In this document: positions 32,145-43,380 of the stretch, in pieces
Layout of the letters: each line of letters opens with the position of its first letter
Position numbering within the stretch: the first letter of the stretch is position 1
The notes under the pieces: generated by a model
Told to the model about the DNA's origin: nothing
The model's database searches: none
What the model saw: only the letters and a program-made list of their open reading frames with translations
Made by a program: the position numbers and the translations under genes
DNA from: Actinobacteria bacterium HGW-Actinobacteria-7
GTDB taxonomy: Bacteria > Actinomycetota > Coriobacteriia > Anaerosomatales > PHET01
Direction of reading: 5' to 3'
DNA: 64,000 bases
Assembly: GCA_002841275.1 (NCBI GenBank)
Contig: PHET01000013.1
Coordinates: 1 to 64,000 of the forward strand

Positions 32145-32258
32145 CTAGCCCTGGCGCTGCTTATGGCGCGGGTTCTCACAAATGACGAGAACTCGGCCAT
32201 GGCGCCGGATCACTTTGCACTTATCACACATCTTCTTGACGGAAGGACGTACCTTCAT
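32145..32258 (-). CDS. rpmJ: 50S ribosomal protein L36
   Basis: Translated directly: [37 protein letters not shown]; absent from supplied ORF track. Confidence 0.97.
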   Translation of the reverse strand: MKVRPSVKKMCDKCKVIRRHGRVLVICENPRHKQRQG

Positions 32259-32383
32259 CGTTCTCGTCTTCCTTTCGGCGATTCACTTCTATATTCACGC
32301 CCAGCCGCAGGCATTGGTTTTCTGACTTTCGTGGATGTGGCTAACACGCCGCCGGGAGTGTCCACTTCCCTCTTAAAGACGTC

Positions 32384-32605
32384 CTACTTGTAGCGGTAGG
32401 TGATTCTTCCCCGACTCAAATCATAGGGTGACAGCTCAACGACGACCTTATCTCCCGGCAAAATACGTATGTAGTGCATACGCATCTTCCCAGAGATGTG
32501 AGCCAGAACCTTGTGCCCATTCTCCAGCTCAACGCGAAACATCGCATTGGGTAGAGGCTCGGTCACCGTGCCTTCGAGCTCGATAGCGTCGTCCTTCTTC
32601 GTCAC
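32384..32605 (-). CDS. infA: Translation initiation factor IF-1
   Basis: GTG start: (V)[41 protein letters not shown]. Confidence 0.96.
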   Translation of the reverse strand: MTKKDDAIELEGTVTEPLPNAMFRVELENGHKVLAHISGKMRMHYIRILPGDKVVVELSPYDLSRGRITYRYK

Positions 32606-32647
32606 TCTATGTTTACTCCTTGAAGGGGCCTGAATCCGCAAGTGAAT

Positions 32648-32676
32648 ATGGTATCTCAGCGCGGCACAAGCGTCCA
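32648..32676 (-). promoter_or_regulatory. Possible internal promoter for infA-alpha operon
   Basis: TGGACG-N17-TACCAT on minus strand in map-infA gap. Confidence 0.35.
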
Positions 32677-32712
32677 CACATTTCTTTCACGCACAAAACG
32701 ACATGCTCCAGA

Positions 32713-33462
32713 TCACTCCGCCGTCAGGACCAGCGGACCATTCTCAGTGATTGCCACCGTGTGCTCGAAATGGGCTGAGAGTGAGCCATCCCGGGTCACA
32801 ACTGTCCAGCCGTCCGCCAGCGCATCGACCTCGTGCCCGCCCGAGTTGATCATCGGCTCGATTGCCAAGACCATGCCTATCTCAAGCCGTGGGCCGGTTC
32901 CCGCGACTCCATAGTTCGGAACGTTGGGGTCTTCGTGCATGGCGCGACCGATGCCATGGCCAACGTACTCTCGGACAACGCCGAATCCCGCCACCTCGGC
33001 GACTTCCTGAACAGCAGCGCCGATATCGTAGAGCCGGTTGCCCTTCACGCATCGCGCGATACCGGCAGCCAGCGACGCCTCCGTCACGTGGAGTAGCCGA
33101 GAGGCCAGCTCTGACACCGTTCCGACCGCGAAGGTGCTCGCGTTGTCTCCGTAGTACCCATCGATGAGTGCGCCCACATCCACAGAGATGATGTCGCCCT
33201 CTTTCAGGGTGATACCTGCAGACGGAATACCATGCACGACCTGTGAGTTCAAAGACGTGCACAGCGTAGCGGGGAACCCATGGTACCCCTTGAAGGCCGG
33301 CACTGCGCCGTCCTCCCTGATAGCTGCTTCGGCAATGGCGTCGAGTTGGGCCGTTGTAGCTCCAGGACGTACAGCCTCGCCCACGAGACGAAGAGCCCGG
33401 GCGCTGATACGCCCGGCCTCCCTCATAGTCTCGATTTCAGCTGCGGACTTGCGGACAATCAC
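32713..33462 (-). CDS. map: Methionine aminopeptidase type I
   Basis: GYHGFPATLCTSLNSQVVHGIPS; GHGIGRAMHEDPNVPNYG. Confidence 0.97.
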   Translation of the reverse strand: MIVRKSAAEIETMREAGRISARALRLVGEAVRPGATTAQLDAIAEAAIREDGAVPAFKGYHGFPATLCTSLNSQVVHGIPSAGITLKEGDIISVDVGALIDGYYGDNASTFAVGTVSELASRLLHVTEASLAAGIARCVKGNRLYDIGAAVQEVAEVAGFGVVREYVGHGIGRAMHEDPNVPNYGVAGTGPRLEIGMVLAIEPMINSGGHEVDALADGWTVVTRDGSLSAHFEHTVAITENGPLVLTAE

Positions 33463-33468
33463 GTGAGG

Positions 33469-34104
33469 CTACGCTCCCAGCGCCGCGCGGACATCGGCCC
33501 ACACGGTGTCAACGGGGCGATCACCGTCGATCTCATGCAGCAGACCCTTAGCCTGGTAGTAGTCGATAAGCGGAGCCGTCGACTTCTCATAGACACTGAG
33601 GCGGTTGCGAACGGTCGCCTCGTTGTCGTCATCACGCTGGTAGAGCGCCCCACCGCATGCGGTGCAACTGAGCCCCTCTGACACACTGGTGATCCGTCCA
33701 CACTGCCGACACGAGCGGCGAGCGGTCAGACGGCCTACGATGACCTCGGGATCGACGATGACGGCGACAGCCGAATCAATCGTCTTGCCCACCGAGGCAA
33801 GCTCGCTATCGAGTACCTCCGCCTGAGCTTTGGTACGCGGGAAGCCGTCGAGGATGAAGCCCTTTCCCGTGTCCGGCTGGGAAAGCCGCTCCTTCACGAG
33901 ACCCACGACGATCGAGTCCGGCACAAGCTCACCGGCATCCATGAACCGCTTGGCCTCAAGCCCGAGAAGGGACCTGTTGGTAACGGCCGCACGCAGAATG
34001 TCACCGGTCGAGATATGAGGCAATCCATACGCCTCGATGATCTTGGCCGCCTGAGTGCCCTTGCCGGCTCCTGGCGCGCCCAACAGAACGATGTTCATGC
34101 CCAC
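33469..34104 (-). CDS. adk: Adenylate kinase (LID with Cys ligands)
   Basis: NIVLLGAPGAGKGTQAAKI; GFPRTKAQAEVL; CRQCGRI...CTACGG. Confidence 0.97.
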   Translation of the reverse strand: MGMNIVLLGAPGAGKGTQAAKIIEAYGLPHISTGDILRAAVTNRSLLGLEAKRFMDAGELVPDSIVVGLVKERLSQPDTGKGFILDGFPRTKAQAEVLDSELASVGKTIDSAVAVIVDPEVIVGRLTARRSCRQCGRITSVSEGLSCTACGGALYQRDDDNEATVRNRLSVYEKSTAPLIDYYQAKGLLHEIDGDRPVDTVWADVRAALGA

Positions 34105-34121
34105 TCCCCTTCGCGCAGTGC

Positions 34122-35396
34122 CTACTTGAAGAAACCGTCGTAGTGCCGCATCTTCAGCTGGCTTTCGATCTGGGTCATCGTCTCAAGCGCGACGCCTACC
34201 ATGATGAGGATCGAGGTGCCGCCAAACTGCCTGACGAGCGTGTTCTGTGTGGCCGAGAAGATCATCGACGGAACAACCGCGATCACACCCAAGAACAATG
34301 CGCCAGGGAAGGTGATCCTGTTGAGCACGTTCTCGATGTAGCGGACCGTCGCTGTGCCGGGTCGAACTCCCGGGATGAACCCACCGTTCTTGCGAAGGTT
34401 GTCCGAGAGGTCGATCGGGTTAAAGACCAGCGCCGTGTAGAAGTAGGTGAAGAACACGATCAACACGAACTCAAGTGACCAGTTCAACGGACCGTTGGCC
34501 AGCGCGTTCGCGCCCTGTGTGAGCCAAGCAGGCGGGTTGGGGACCAACTGGCTGAGCTGCAACGGAAAGAACAGAATCGCAGACGCGAAGATGATCGGAA
34601 CCACGTTTGCCCCGTTGATCTTCAGCGGGATGTACGTGCCGCTTCCGCCGTAGACCCTGCGCCCGATAACTCGCTTCGCGTACTGCACGGGGATCCGGCG
34701 CTGAGCGCGCTCCATGTAGACGATCGCCGCAATGATGAACAGCACGATCACGAACATCAAGACCGTGAACAGTCCGCTGCCGAACTGCACGGACTGGTAG
34801 ATCGCGATCGGGAATCGCGACACGATACTCGTGAAGATCAGCAGCGACATGCCGTTGCCGATACCCCGCTGAGTGATGAGCTCACCAAACCACATGATGA
34901 GCGCGGTTCCGGCAATCAACGAGATCATGATCACAAGGCTGGTGAACCAGAAGGGCGGCAGTCCTGGACCTGAGGTCGGAAGAGCTCCAGCGACGCTGCG
35001 GAACACTGTGAGCAGGCCCAAGGACGACAACGTAGCGATACCCAGTGTCATATAGCGAGTGATCTGAGTGATCTTGCGCTGACCGGCCTCCCCCTCTTTT
35101 GCCCACCGCTCGACCTGAGGAATAACGCCTTGAAGCAGCTGCATGATAATCGACGAAGTAATGTAGGGCATGATGCCCAACGAAAACACCGCGAACTTCT
35201 CAAGCGCGCCACCGGAGAACAGGCTCAACAGATTGAGCGCTGCCGTGTCCTGCACTTGTGCCTGGATGACGCTTGTGTCCACACCGGGAACCGGGATGAA
35301 CGAACCGACACGGTACAGGGCGATGATGGCGAGCGTGAAAAGAATCTTGCGGCGGAGCTCAGGTACGCGAAACGCGTTGGCAATCGCTGCTAGCAC
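34122..35396 (-). CDS. secY: Protein translocase subunit SecY
   Basis: FTLAIIALYRVGSFIPVPGVDTSVI; AQRRIPVQYAKRVIGRRVYGG. Confidence 0.98.
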   Translation of the reverse strand: MLAAIANAFRVPELRRKILFTLAIIALYRVGSFIPVPGVDTSVIQAQVQDTAALNLLSLFSGGALEKFAVFSLGIMPYITSSIIMQLLQGVIPQVERWAKEGEAGQRKITQITRYMTLGIATLSSLGLLTVFRSVAGALPTSGPGLPPFWFTSLVIMISLIAGTALIMWFGELITQRGIGNGMSLLIFTSIVSRFPIAIYQSVQFGSGLFTVLMFVIVLFIIAAIVYMERAQRRIPVQYAKRVIGRRVYGGSGTYIPLKINGANVVPIIFASAILFFPLQLSQLVPNPPAWLTQGANALANGPLNWSLEFVLIVFFTYFYTALVFNPIDLSDNLRKNGGFIPGVRPGTATVRYIENVLNRITFPGALFLGVIAVVPSMIFSATQNTLVRQFGGTSILIMVGVALETMTQIESQLKMRHYDGFFK

Positions 35397-35839
35397 GACG
35401 TCTCAACCGTCCCCCCTGCGGCCTCGATCTTGGCCTTCGCCGGTCCGGACACCTTGTCTACCTTCACGTCCAACTTCTTGGTCAACTCACCGTCACCCAA
35501 CACCTTGACGAGTTCAGCGGCCGACTTGATGACGCCCTTCTCAACCAGCGTCTCATTGCTGACAAGCTCGCCTTCAGCGTACAGACCGTCGAGGCGAGAC
35601 ACGTTGACCACCGAGTACTCAACGCGGTTGCGGTTGGTGAAACCGGGGAGCTTCGGCATCCGCATGTGCATCGGATTCTGCCCGCCCTCGAATCCCGGGC
35701 CCTTGCCGCCGCCGGCGCGAGACAGCTGGCCATTGTCTCCGCGGCCGGACGTGCTGCCGTGCCCGCTGCCGTTTCCACGGCCAACGCGCTTGCGGTTCTT
35801 GCGTGATCCCGGTGCGGGGAACAGATCGTGAATCTGCAT
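35390..35839 (-). CDS. rplO: 50S ribosomal protein L15
   Basis: MQIHDLFPAPGSRKNRKRVGRGNGSGHGSTSGRG. Confidence 0.97.
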   Translation of the reverse strand: MQIHDLFPAPGSRKNRKRVGRGNGSGHGSTSGRGDNGQLSRAGGGKGPGFEGGQNPMHMRMPKLPGFTNRNRVEYSVVNVSRLDGLYAEGELVSNETLVEKGVIKSAAELVKVLGDGELTKKLDVKVDKVSGPAKAKIEAAGGTVETSC

Positions 35840-35945
35840 GACTTGTAACTCCTTCTATATCGCTACCGGCGGTGATTCCGCCGTTGTCGGCCGCTCGCCG
35901 CCGACTGACTTGGCATGACATCTCGGCATCGTATCAGAAGCCGAA

Positions 35946-35969
35946 GGCCCGACGCATTCGCGCCGGGCC
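35946..35969 (-). terminator. Terminator/attenuator-like hairpin between rpmD and rplO
   Basis: GGCCCGGCGCGAATGCGTCGGGCC on minus strand inside the spc operon. Confidence 0.4.
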
Positions 35970-35992
35970 GGAATACTCTAAAACAAGCGCGC

Positions 35993-36196
35993 CTAGATAT
36001 CCTCGACCTCTACGAGATGCTTCACCTTGAAGATCATCCCGCGAACAGCCGGGTTGTCGACCTGCTCGACCGAGTGACGTATCCGCTTCAGCCCAAGAGC
36101 GCGAAGCGTGGCCCCTTGATCGCCGGGGCAGCTGATGGAGCTCCTGATCTGAGTGACCTTCAACGTCTTGGCCGGAGCCTTCTTCTTAGCTGGCAT
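35993..36196 (-). CDS. rpmD: 50S ribosomal protein L30
   Basis: LKVTQIRSSISCPGDQGATLRALGLKRIRHSV. Confidence 0.95.
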   Translation of the reverse strand: MPAKKKAPAKTLKVTQIRSSISCPGDQGATLRALGLKRIRHSVEQVDNPAVRGMIFKVKHLVEVEDI

Positions 36197-36198
36197 AT

Positions 36199-36708
36199 CT
36201 ACTCCTCCCAGCCGTAGATCTGGGCAACCGACTTGCCGCGCCGACGAGCAACCTCTTCTGCGCTTGAAAGCGACTTGAGGCCCTGCGCTGCCGCCTTCAC
36301 CATGTTGAGTGCGTTGTCCGTGCCGAGCGACTTGCTCAGTACATCATGAATGCCGCACAGCTCGAGCAGTGCGCGCACCGGGCCACCGGCGATGATACCG
36401 GTACCGGGAGCGGCGGGCTTGAGCATGACGCGCCCAGCACCGAACACACCGTAGATCTCGTGCGGAATCGTTCCGTTGATAACCGGAACCTTGAACATAT
36501 TCTTCTTGGCGTCCTCGATGCCCTTCTTGATGGCGACCGGGACCTCCTGAGACTTACCCATACCAACACCGACATTGCCAGCGCCGTCGCCCACGACCAC
36601 CAGTGCGGTGAGCGCAAAACGCCGACCACCCTTGACGACCTTGGAGACGCGGTTGATATAGACAACCTTCTCCTGGAGCTCCGACACCGGGGCTTCCCTG
36701 CGTGCCAT
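36199..36708 (-). CDS. rpsE: 30S ribosomal protein S5
   Basis: [33 protein letters not shown]; start trimmed from ORF. Confidence 0.96.
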   Translation of the reverse strand: MARREAPVSELQEKVVYINRVSKVVKGGRRFALTALVVVGDGAGNVGVGMGKSQEVPVAIKKGIEDAKKNMFKVPVINGTIPHEIYGVFGAGRVMLKPAAPGTGIIAGGPVRALLELCGIHDVLSKSLGTDNALNMVKAAAQGLKSLSSAEEVARRRGKSVAQIYGWEE

Positions 36709-36718
36709 ACCTTCCTCC

Positions 36719-37087
36719 CTAGAACTTGAGGCCGGCGCTACGAGCACCGTCTGCCAGAGCTTTGACCCGACCGTGATACAGGCGGCCACCGCGGTCGAAT
36801 ACGACCTCAGTGATACCAGCCTCTAGTGCCCGACGGCCGAGGGCCTCACCAACAGCCTTGGCGGCCTCGATGTTGGAGCCGGACTTGAGGGCCGCCTTCA
36901 TCTCGCTGTCCAGGCTCGACGCCGAAGCGACGGTCAGACCGTTCTTGTCGTCTATGACCTGAGCGTAGATGTGAGCGTTCGTGCGGTTGACGCACAGACG
37001 CGGGCGCTCGGGCATGCCGTTCACCTTACCGCGGACACGGCGGTGGCGGCGGGCCAGTGCTGCCTGCTTCGCCTTGAGCTTGTCCAT
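36719..37087 (-). CDS. rplR: 50S ribosomal protein L18
   Basis: [34 protein letters not shown]. Confidence 0.97.
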   Translation of the reverse strand: MDKLKAKQAALARRHRRVRGKVNGMPERPRLCVNRTNAHIYAQVIDDKNGLTVASASSLDSEMKAALKSGSNIEAAKAVGEALGRRALEAGITEVVFDRGGRLYHGRVKALADGARSAGLKF

Positions 37088-37139
37088 GACCTCGATCTCC
37101 TTGTTTCACGCGGCCCTTGCAGGGCCGAACAGACTCGCG

Positions 37140-37676
37140 TTACTTGGCAGCCTTGCCGAGCTTGCGACGGACATACTCGCCCTCGTAGCGAACACCCTTG
37201 CCTTTGTACGGCTCGGGCTTGCGCCAGGCGCGAATCTCGGCGGCCACCTGACCGACGCGCTGCTTGTCGATCCCACTGACCGTGATCTTGGTTGGCGCCG
37301 GAACCTCAAACGTGATGCCCGCCTCGGGTGTCACTACCACGGGGTGGCTGAAGCCCAAAGCGAGCTCCAGGTCCGAGCCCTTAAGAACTGCGCGGTACCC
37401 AACGCCGACGATCTCGAGGTTCTTCGAATAGCCTTCAGAGACTCCAATCACCATGTTGGCGATCAGCGTGCGGGTGAGCCCGTGCAAAGAGCGAGCCTCT
37501 CGGCCATCGTCGGGACGGGTCACCACGATGGCGCCGTCCTCCATTCCGATGGAGAGAATCTCCGTGAAACTCCGCTCGAGCTGGCCCTTGGGGCCCTTCA
37601 CACTGACGGTAGAACCGTCGATCTTTACCTCTACCCCGGACGGAACCGGGATGGGCTGCTTGCCGATACGAGACAC
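37140..37676 (-). CDS. rplF: 50S ribosomal protein L6
   Basis: GTG start (V)[35 protein letters not shown]. Confidence 0.95.
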   Translation of the reverse strand: MSRIGKQPIPVPSGVEVKIDGSTVSVKGPKGQLERSFTEILSIGMEDGAIVVTRPDDGREARSLHGLTRTLIANMVIGVSEGYSKNLEIVGVGYRAVLKGSDLELALGFSHPVVVTPEAGITFEVPAPTKITVSGIDKQRVGQVAAEIRAWRKPEPYKGKGVRYEGEYVRRKLGKAAK

Positions 37677-37704
37677 GGCTTTCGCTCCTTTCCTTGGTCC
37701 GGGA

Positions 37705-38103
37705 CTACCAGACGTATGCGATGACTTCGCCACCGACGCCCGCGTTACGGGCGGCGCGCTCGGTCATCACACCGGCTGAAGTGGATATGACGGCAATGCC
37801 GAGGCCACCCAACACGCGGGGGAGCTCGTCCTTCTTCGCGTAGACACGCAGACCGGGCTTGCTGATGCGGCGCAGGCCGGTGATAGTGCGCTCCTTGCGA
37901 GCTCCGTACTTCAAGGTGATCTCGAGGCTGTCCTGCGGAGTGCCCTCGATTACCTGGTAGTCGGTGATGTAGCCTTCTTGCTTCAAGATGCGAGCGATCT
38001 CGACGAGCTTCTTGCTCGACGGCATCGTCGTGCTCGCCTTGTAAGCTGAGTTCGCGTTACGGACACGCGTCAGCATATCGGCGATCGGATCGGTCATGCT
38101 CAT
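37705..38103 (-). CDS. rpsH: 30S ribosomal protein S8
   Basis: [25 protein letters not shown]. Confidence 0.98.
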   Translation of the reverse strand: MSMTDPIADMLTRVRNANSAYKASTTMPSSKKLVEIARILKQEGYITDYQVIEGTPQDSLEITLKYGARKERTITGLRRISKPGLRVYAKKDELPRVLGGLGIAVISTSAGVMTERAARNAGVGGEVIAYVW

Positions 38104-38207
38104 TTGTTCCTCCTATGGTTCGAGATGAGCCCTGTCCGCGGTTCGTGATCGCCCGTGGCAATCACGCCAGACCGGATGGGTCTCTCCGACGGTGCGACGA
38201 AATGGAC

Positions 38208-38393
38208 TTACCAGCTCGCCTTACGCACGCCGGGGAGTTCGCCTCGGAGAGCCAGCTCCCGCACGCAGATACGACACATCCCGAACTGGCGATAAAACGC
38301 CCGGGGCCTGCCGCATCGGCTGCAGCGGTTGTGCTGACGCACGCCGAATTTCGGTGTACGCATCGCCTTGGCGATCATCGACTTCTTAGCCAC
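38208..38393 (-). CDS. rpsN: 30S ribosomal protein S14 type Z
   Basis: GTG start; [24 protein letters not shown] Zn ligands; 61 aa. Confidence 0.96.
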   Translation of the reverse strand: MAKKSMIAKAMRTPKFGVRQHNRCSRCGRPRAFYRQFGMCRICVRELALRGELPGVRKASW

Positions 38394-38443
38394 TTCCAAC
38401 CTCCGTTTCGCGACGGGACGCATCTCCCGCCGAGGGGTTCTTC

Positions 38444-38986
38444 CTACTTCTTGAACGGGAAGCCGAAGGCATCGAGCAGCGCCCTGGCTTCTTCGTCTGT
38501 TTTCGCGCTAGTGACGAACGTGATGTCCATACCACGAGTGCGATCCACCCGGTCGTAGTCGACCTCAGGGAAGATCAACTGCTCCGTTACACCCATGGAG
38601 TAGTTGCCGCGGCCGTCGAAGCTCTTGGCCGAAAGCCCGCGAAAGTCGCGGATGCGGGGGATTGCAGCCGCAACGAGGCGGTCGAAGAACTCCCACATGC
38701 GATCGCCGCGGAGGGTGACCTTCGCACCGATCGGCATTCCCTCCCGGATCTTGAAGCTCGCGATCGACTTGCGTGCTCGCGTGGTCATGGGCTGCTGGCC
38801 CGTGATGATGCGAAGGTCCTCGATTGCTGCATCAAGCTGCTTGATGTCCTGAACCGCGGCGCCCACGCCCATATTCACCACGATCTTCTGCAACCGTGGG
38901 ATCTCGTTCACGTTCTCGTACTGCAGCTGCTCCCGGAGAGCCGGGACCACCTCGCTCCAGTACTTCTCTTTGAGTCTCGGTGCCAT
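38444..38986 (-). CDS. rplE: 50S ribosomal protein L5
   Basis: [42 protein letters not shown]. Confidence 0.97.
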   Translation of the reverse strand: MAPRLKEKYWSEVVPALREQLQYENVNEIPRLQKIVVNMGVGAAVQDIKQLDAAIEDLRIITGQQPMTTRARKSIASFKIREGMPIGAKVTLRGDRMWEFFDRLVAAAIPRIRDFRGLSAKSFDGRGNYSMGVTEQLIFPEVDYDRVDRTRGMDITFVTSAKTDEEARALLDAFGFPFKK

Positions 38987-39077
38987 GTTGCGTTCGTCCT
39001 CCATCTTGGGGTTCACAGTGCAGGATTTCTGACCCTGCACCTCCTCGCGACATTCCGCGCGGAGCCAGTCTCACAGA

Positions 39078-39398
39078 CTACTTGTCGATATCGTTGCCGC
39101 ACTTCTTGCAGACACGAACGGGAGTGCCCTCTACACGCTTCCGGCCAATACGAGTGGCCTGCGAGCAGCTCGGGCAGACCAGCATCACATTGCTCACATG
39201 AATCGGAGCCTCGATCTCGAGGATTCCGCCCTTGGGGCTGCGCTGGGTCGGCTTCGTCGCCTTCTTGACCATGTTGATGCGCTCAACGATGACGCGGGAC
39301 TTGTATGGCAAGGTCGCGATGACCTTGGCCTCCTTGCCCTTGTCCTTGCCGGCGATCACTTTGACCTTGTCGCCCGTACGGATGCTCAGCTTTGTCAT
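39078..39398 (-). CDS. rplX: 50S ribosomal protein L24
   Basis: IRTGDKVKVIAGKDKGKEAKVIA. Confidence 0.96.
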   Translation of the reverse strand: MTKLSIRTGDKVKVIAGKDKGKEAKVIATLPYKSRVIVERINMVKKATKPTQRSPKGGILEIEAPIHVSNVMLVCPSCSQATRIGRKRVEGTPVRVCKKCGNDIDK

Positions 39399-39408
39399 TT
39401 CAATCCTC

Positions 39409-39777
39409 CTAGAGCACTTCGGGCGCGAGCGAAACGATCTTCATATACCGACGGTCGCGAAGCTCGCGAGCCACCGGGCCGAAGATACGCGTACCACGCG
39501 GGTTGCCCTGAGCGTCGATGATGACCGCAGCATTGTCATCGAATCTGATGTAGCTGCCGTCTGTACGACGAACTTCCTTCTTGGTGCGAACCACTACCGC
39601 ACGAACAACATCGCCCTTCTTGACTGCACCATTGGGAATCGCTTCCTTGACGGCGCAGACGATGATGTCGCCTACGTACGCATAGCGTCTCTTTGAGCCA
39701 CCGAGAACTTTGATGCACAAGACCTTCCGTGCACCCGAGTTGTCGGCCACCTTCAGCCGGGTTTCTGCCTGGATCAT
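39409..39777 (-). CDS. rplN: 50S ribosomal protein L14
   Basis: [27 protein letters not shown]. Confidence 0.98.
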   Translation of the reverse strand: MIQAETRLKVADNSGARKVLCIKVLGGSKRRYAYVGDIIVCAVKEAIPNGAVKKGDVVRAVVVRTKKEVRRTDGSYIRFDDNAAVIIDAQGNPRGTRIFGPVARELRDRRYMKIVSLAPEVL

Positions 39778-39849
39778 CTACGAATCCTCCGTTGACTTAC
39801 GGTCCGTGAGCGGTGCGCCGTCCATGACGCACATCTTCGGCCGAAGAAC

Positions 39850-40110
39850 CTATTTAGCCTTCTCGACGATCTCGACGAGACGCCACCGCTTCAGCTTGGA
39901 AAGCGGACGCGTCTCCATCACGACCACAGTGTCACCGACACCGCAGGCATTCTCTTCGTCGTGAGCGTGGAGCTTCTTGGACATAGTGATCATCTTGCCG
40001 TAGAGCGGGTGCTTCTTGCGCTCTTCGATTCTGACCACGCAGGTCTTGTCGCCGGCAGTAGATACCACGATGCCCTGACGAGACTTGCGACGATTACGGT
40101 CGGTAGTCAT
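39850..40110 (-). CDS. rpsQ: 30S ribosomal protein S17
   Basis: [29 protein letters not shown]. Confidence 0.97.
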   Translation of the reverse strand: MTTDRNRRKSRQGIVVSTAGDKTCVVRIEERKKHPLYGKMITMSKKLHAHDEENACGVGDTVVVMETRPLSKLKRWRLVEIVEKAK

Positions 40111-40124
40111 ACCTTCTCCTCCAC

Positions 40125-40340
40125 CTACGACGCGGCCGCGTCACGCTGGGCCGCGATTGCGCGGGCGCGCAACTCAGTGTGCAAACGCGCGATATCCTTC
40201 TTGATAAAGGCGATCTTGCCAGTATTGTCGAGCTGTCCCGTCGCAAGACGGAACCTCATGTTGAACAGCTCGGCGCGCATGGCCTTAAGCTTCTCTGCGA
40301 GCTCAGCATCTGTGAGCTCACGAATCTCCGTTGTCTTCAT
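40125..40340 (-). CDS. rpmC: 50S ribosomal protein L29
   Basis: [33 protein letters not shown]. Confidence 0.97.
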   Translation of the reverse strand: MKTTEIRELTDAELAEKLKAMRAELFNMRFRLATGQLDNTGKIAFIKKDIARLHTELRARAIAAQRDAAAS

Positions 40341-40769
40341 CTACGCCTCCCCGCCGCTATCGGCACGGGTCACGAACTTGCACCTGATCGGGAGCTTATG
40401 TGCCGCGAGGCGCATGGCTTCCTTGGCAACTTCCTCCGAGACACCGGCGATTTCGAACATGACACGACCGGGCTTGACCACGGCAACCCACTTCTCGGGG
40501 TTACCCTTACCGGAACCCATACGGGTCTCCGCAGGCTTCTGAGTGATCGGCTTGTCCGGGAAGATGTTTATCCAGACCTTACCGCCACGCTTCATATAGC
40601 GCGTCATCGCGATACGTGAAGCCTCAATCTGCCTGTTGGTAATCCAGGCCGGCTCGAGGGCCTTGAGGCCATACTCGCCGAAGTGAACCTGGGTACCGCC
40701 CTTGGCAGCGCCCTTCCAGTTGCTACCGCGCTGTACTTTGCGATGCTTTACTCGCTTGGGCAGCAGCAT
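40341..40769 (-). CDS. rplP: 50S ribosomal protein L16
   Basis: [40 protein letters not shown]. Confidence 0.98.
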   Translation of the reverse strand: MLLPKRVKHRKVQRGSNWKGAAKGGTQVHFGEYGLKALEPAWITNRQIEASRIAMTRYMKRGGKVWINIFPDKPITQKPAETRMGSGKGNPEKWVAVVKPGRVMFEIAGVSEEVAKEAMRLAAHKLPIRCKFVTRADSGGEA

Positions 40770-41477
40770 CTAGCGCCTCCCTTCGTTACGACCCTCACGA
40801 CGGGGACGCGGTGCACGCGTACCCTCGATCGCAGGGTTGGGAGCCTGCTGTCCAGGCAGGACCTCACCGTGATAGACCCATACCTTGATACCGACGGCAC
40901 CCATGCCCGTACGGGCAACAGATGTACCGTAATCAATCTTGGCTCGCAGGGTGTGCAGCGGAACGCGACCCTCGCGATACCACTCCCGGCGACCCATCTC
41001 GGCGCCACCAAGTCGACCTGAGCACTGGACTCGGATTCCGAGTGCACCGCTCTTCATTGCCGAAGCAACAGCCTTGCGCATGGCGCGGCGGAATGCGACG
41101 CGGCCAACAAGCTGCTCGCCAACGGACTGTGCGATGAGTGTAGCGTCGAGTTCCGGGCGCTTGATTTCGATGATATTGACCGAGACGGTTCCGCCCGCGA
41201 TCTTCTCAAGCTCCTTGCGAAGAACGTCGACTTCGGCGCCCTTCTTGCCGATGACGATGCCCGGACGAGCGGTCCACAGCTCAATCGCGGTCTTATCACC
41301 CTTGCGCTCGATCTCAATACGCGACACGGCTGCGCGACGAAGACGCGCATCCAGGAAGCGGCGGATCTTGACGTCGTTCTCAAGCGTCTTGGCGTAGTCC
41401 TTACCGGCATACCAGCGGGAGCGCCAGTTCTCGGTGATGCCTAGACGCAGGCCGATCGGATAGACCTTCTGTCCCAT
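40770..41477 (-). CDS. rpsC: 30S ribosomal protein S3
   Basis: [28 protein letters not shown]; start trimmed. Confidence 0.97.
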   Translation of the reverse strand: MGQKVYPIGLRLGITENWRSRWYAGKDYAKTLENDVKIRRFLDARLRRAAVSRIEIERKGDKTAIELWTARPGIVIGKKGAEVDVLRKELEKIAGGTVSVNIIEIKRPELDATLIAQSVGEQLVGRVAFRRAMRKAVASAMKSGALGIRVQCSGRLGGAEMGRREWYREGRVPLHTLRAKIDYGTSVARTGMGAVGIKVWVYHGEVLPGQQAPNPAIEGTRAPRPRREGRNEGRR

Positions 41478-41484
41478 GCGGCTC

Positions 41485-41826
41485 CTACGCCTCCTCTCGC
41501 GACGTGACGACCACGGTGATGTGGCTCGTGCGCTTGTTGATGCGGAACGCCCGGCCCATGGCACGCGGCTGGATACGCTTCAAAGTGGGGCCCTCATCGA
41601 CGAAGGTCGCGCCGACGACGAGGTCATCTGCCTTCAAGTGAAGGTTGTGAACTGCGTTGGCAACTGCGCTATTGAGGGTCTTCTCAACGATCTCTGCGGC
41701 CGCACGAGGCGAGAACTTCAGGATGGTAAGTGCCTCATCAACGGACTTGCCGCGAATAAGGTCCACCACCAGGCGCGCCTTGCGCGGGCTCACACGCTGA
41801 TAACGTGCTACTGCTCTGGCTTCCAT
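41485..41826 (-). CDS. rplV: 50S ribosomal protein L22
   Basis: [27 protein letters not shown]. Confidence 0.97.
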   Translation of the reverse strand: MEARAVARYQRVSPRKARLVVDLIRGKSVDEALTILKFSPRAAAEIVEKTLNSAVANAVHNLHLKADDLVVGATFVDEGPTLKRIQPRAMGRAFRINKRTSHITVVVTSREEA

Positions 41827-41829
41827 CTC

Positions 41830-42108
41830 CTACCTCTTGCCCTTCTTGTCAGAGGCCTTGTGACCGCGGAAGGTCCGAGTCGGCGAGAACTCGCCGAGCT
41901 TGTGACCGACCATCGACTCGGTGACATAGACCGGAACGTGCTTGCGGCCGTCGTGAACCGCGATAGTGTGCCCTACCATCTCAGGGAAGATGGTCGAGGA
42001 ACGTGACCAGGTCTTGATGACCTTCTTCTCGCTCGCCTCATTCATCGCGTGAATTCGCTCGAGGAGACGAGGCTGGACGAACGGGCCTTTCTTCAAGCTT
42101 CTGCTCAT
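41830..42108 (-). CDS. rpsS: 30S ribosomal protein S19
   Basis: [32 protein letters not shown]. Confidence 0.98.
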   Translation of the reverse strand: MSRSLKKGPFVQPRLLERIHAMNEASEKKVIKTWSRSSTIFPEMVGHTIAVHDGRKHVPVYVTESMVGHKLGEFSPTRTFRGHKASDKKGKR

Positions 42109-42129
42109 CTGCTACTGACCTCCTTTTCG

Positions 42130-42960
42130 CTACTTCTTGCGACGACGGATGATAAGGCGGCTAGACGCCTTCTTCTTGCTTCGAGTGCGGTGACCCTTGG
42201 TGGGAACGCCCCACGGAGTAACAGGGTGGCGACCGGCAGACTTGTTCTTGCCCTCGCCACCACCATGCGGGTGGTCGACCGGGTTCATCGCGGTACCACG
42301 TACGGTCGGACGCTTGCCGGCCCAGCGGTTACGTCCGGCCTTGCCGATGGTGATGTTGCTATGGTCGGAGTTGCCAACCTCACCGATGGTGGCGCGGCAC
42401 GTGATGAGAACTCGACGCATTTCCGAGCTGGGCATACGCAGAATCGCGTAGCCACTTTCCTTGCCCATCAGCTGGATGGACGTGCCTGCTGACCTCGCAA
42501 GCGCGGCACCCCGGCCGGGCTGCAACTCAACCGCGTGGACGACGGTACCAACCGGAATGTCCGAGAGCGGCAACGAGTTGCCGGGCTTGATGTCAGCGCC
42601 CGTGCCATTGACGACCGTATCGCCGACCTTCAGACCCTTGGGGCAAAGGATGTAGCGCTTCTCGCCGTCGGCGTAGTGAAGCAGCGCGATACGAGCTGAC
42701 CTGTTGGGGTCGTACTCGATGGTTGCAACCTTCGCCGGGACGACATCCTTGTTTCGCTTGAAGTCGATGACTCGATACTGACGCTTGTGGCCACCACCCT
42801 GGTGACGCGTGGTGATGCGCCCGTTGTTGTTACGGCCACCCTTCTTGGGGAGCGGCTGCACCAATGACTTCTCGGGAGTGCTCCGCGTGATCTCTGCAAA
42901 GTCAGAGACCGACTGGAAACGACGACCCGGTGAAGTCGGCTTGTACTTCTTAAGTCCCAT
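42130..42960 (-). CDS. rplB: 50S ribosomal protein L2
   Basis: [40 protein letters not shown]. Confidence 0.98.
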   Translation of the reverse strand: MGLKKYKPTSPGRRFQSVSDFAEITRSTPEKSLVQPLPKKGGRNNNGRITTRHQGGGHKRQYRVIDFKRNKDVVPAKVATIEYDPNRSARIALLHYADGEKRYILCPKGLKVGDTVVNGTGADIKPGNSLPLSDIPVGTVVHAVELQPGRGAALARSAGTSIQLMGKESGYAILRMPSSEMRRVLITCRATIGEVGNSDHSNITIGKAGRNRWAGKRPTVRGTAMNPVDHPHGGGEGKNKSAGRHPVTPWGVPTKGHRTRSKKKASSRLIIRRRKK

Positions 42961-43092
42961 CTCAACTCCTTCCGTCCGATCGCCCGCGCCGTCTGGGACA
43001 AACGCGACGCTGACTCCGGACTACCACGGTGCCGGGCGGCTCCATATACGAACCTACCACAACACCCTCACGACCCTTGCGAGTCGACGAAC

Positions 43093-43380
43093 CTACACTG
43101 TCGGGAAGATATCGAGCTTGTCGCCCGCCTTGAGCGTGACGATTGCCTTCTTCCAGTCGCGCGTCTTGCCCTTGGCAACGCGCACGCGACGCGGCTTGCC
43201 GGTGACATTCATGGTGTTCACGTTGGTAACAGTGACATCGAAGATCTCAGTGATCGCCTGGGCGACCTGAGTCTTGTTCGAGCTCTTGGCGACCTCGAAG
43301 GTGTAACGGTTCTGCTCGATCATCGAGTAGGACTTCTCCGAGATGATCGGACGAATGATGATATCGCGTGGATCGTACAT
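43093..43380 (-). CDS. rplW: 50S ribosomal protein L23
   Basis: MYDPRDIIIRPIISEKSYSMIEQNRYTFEV. Confidence 0.96.
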   Translation of the reverse strand: MYDPRDIIIRPIISEKSYSMIEQNRYTFEVAKSSNKTQVAQAITEIFDVTVTNVNTMNVTGKPRRVRVAKGKTRDWKKAIVTLKAGDKLDIFPTV

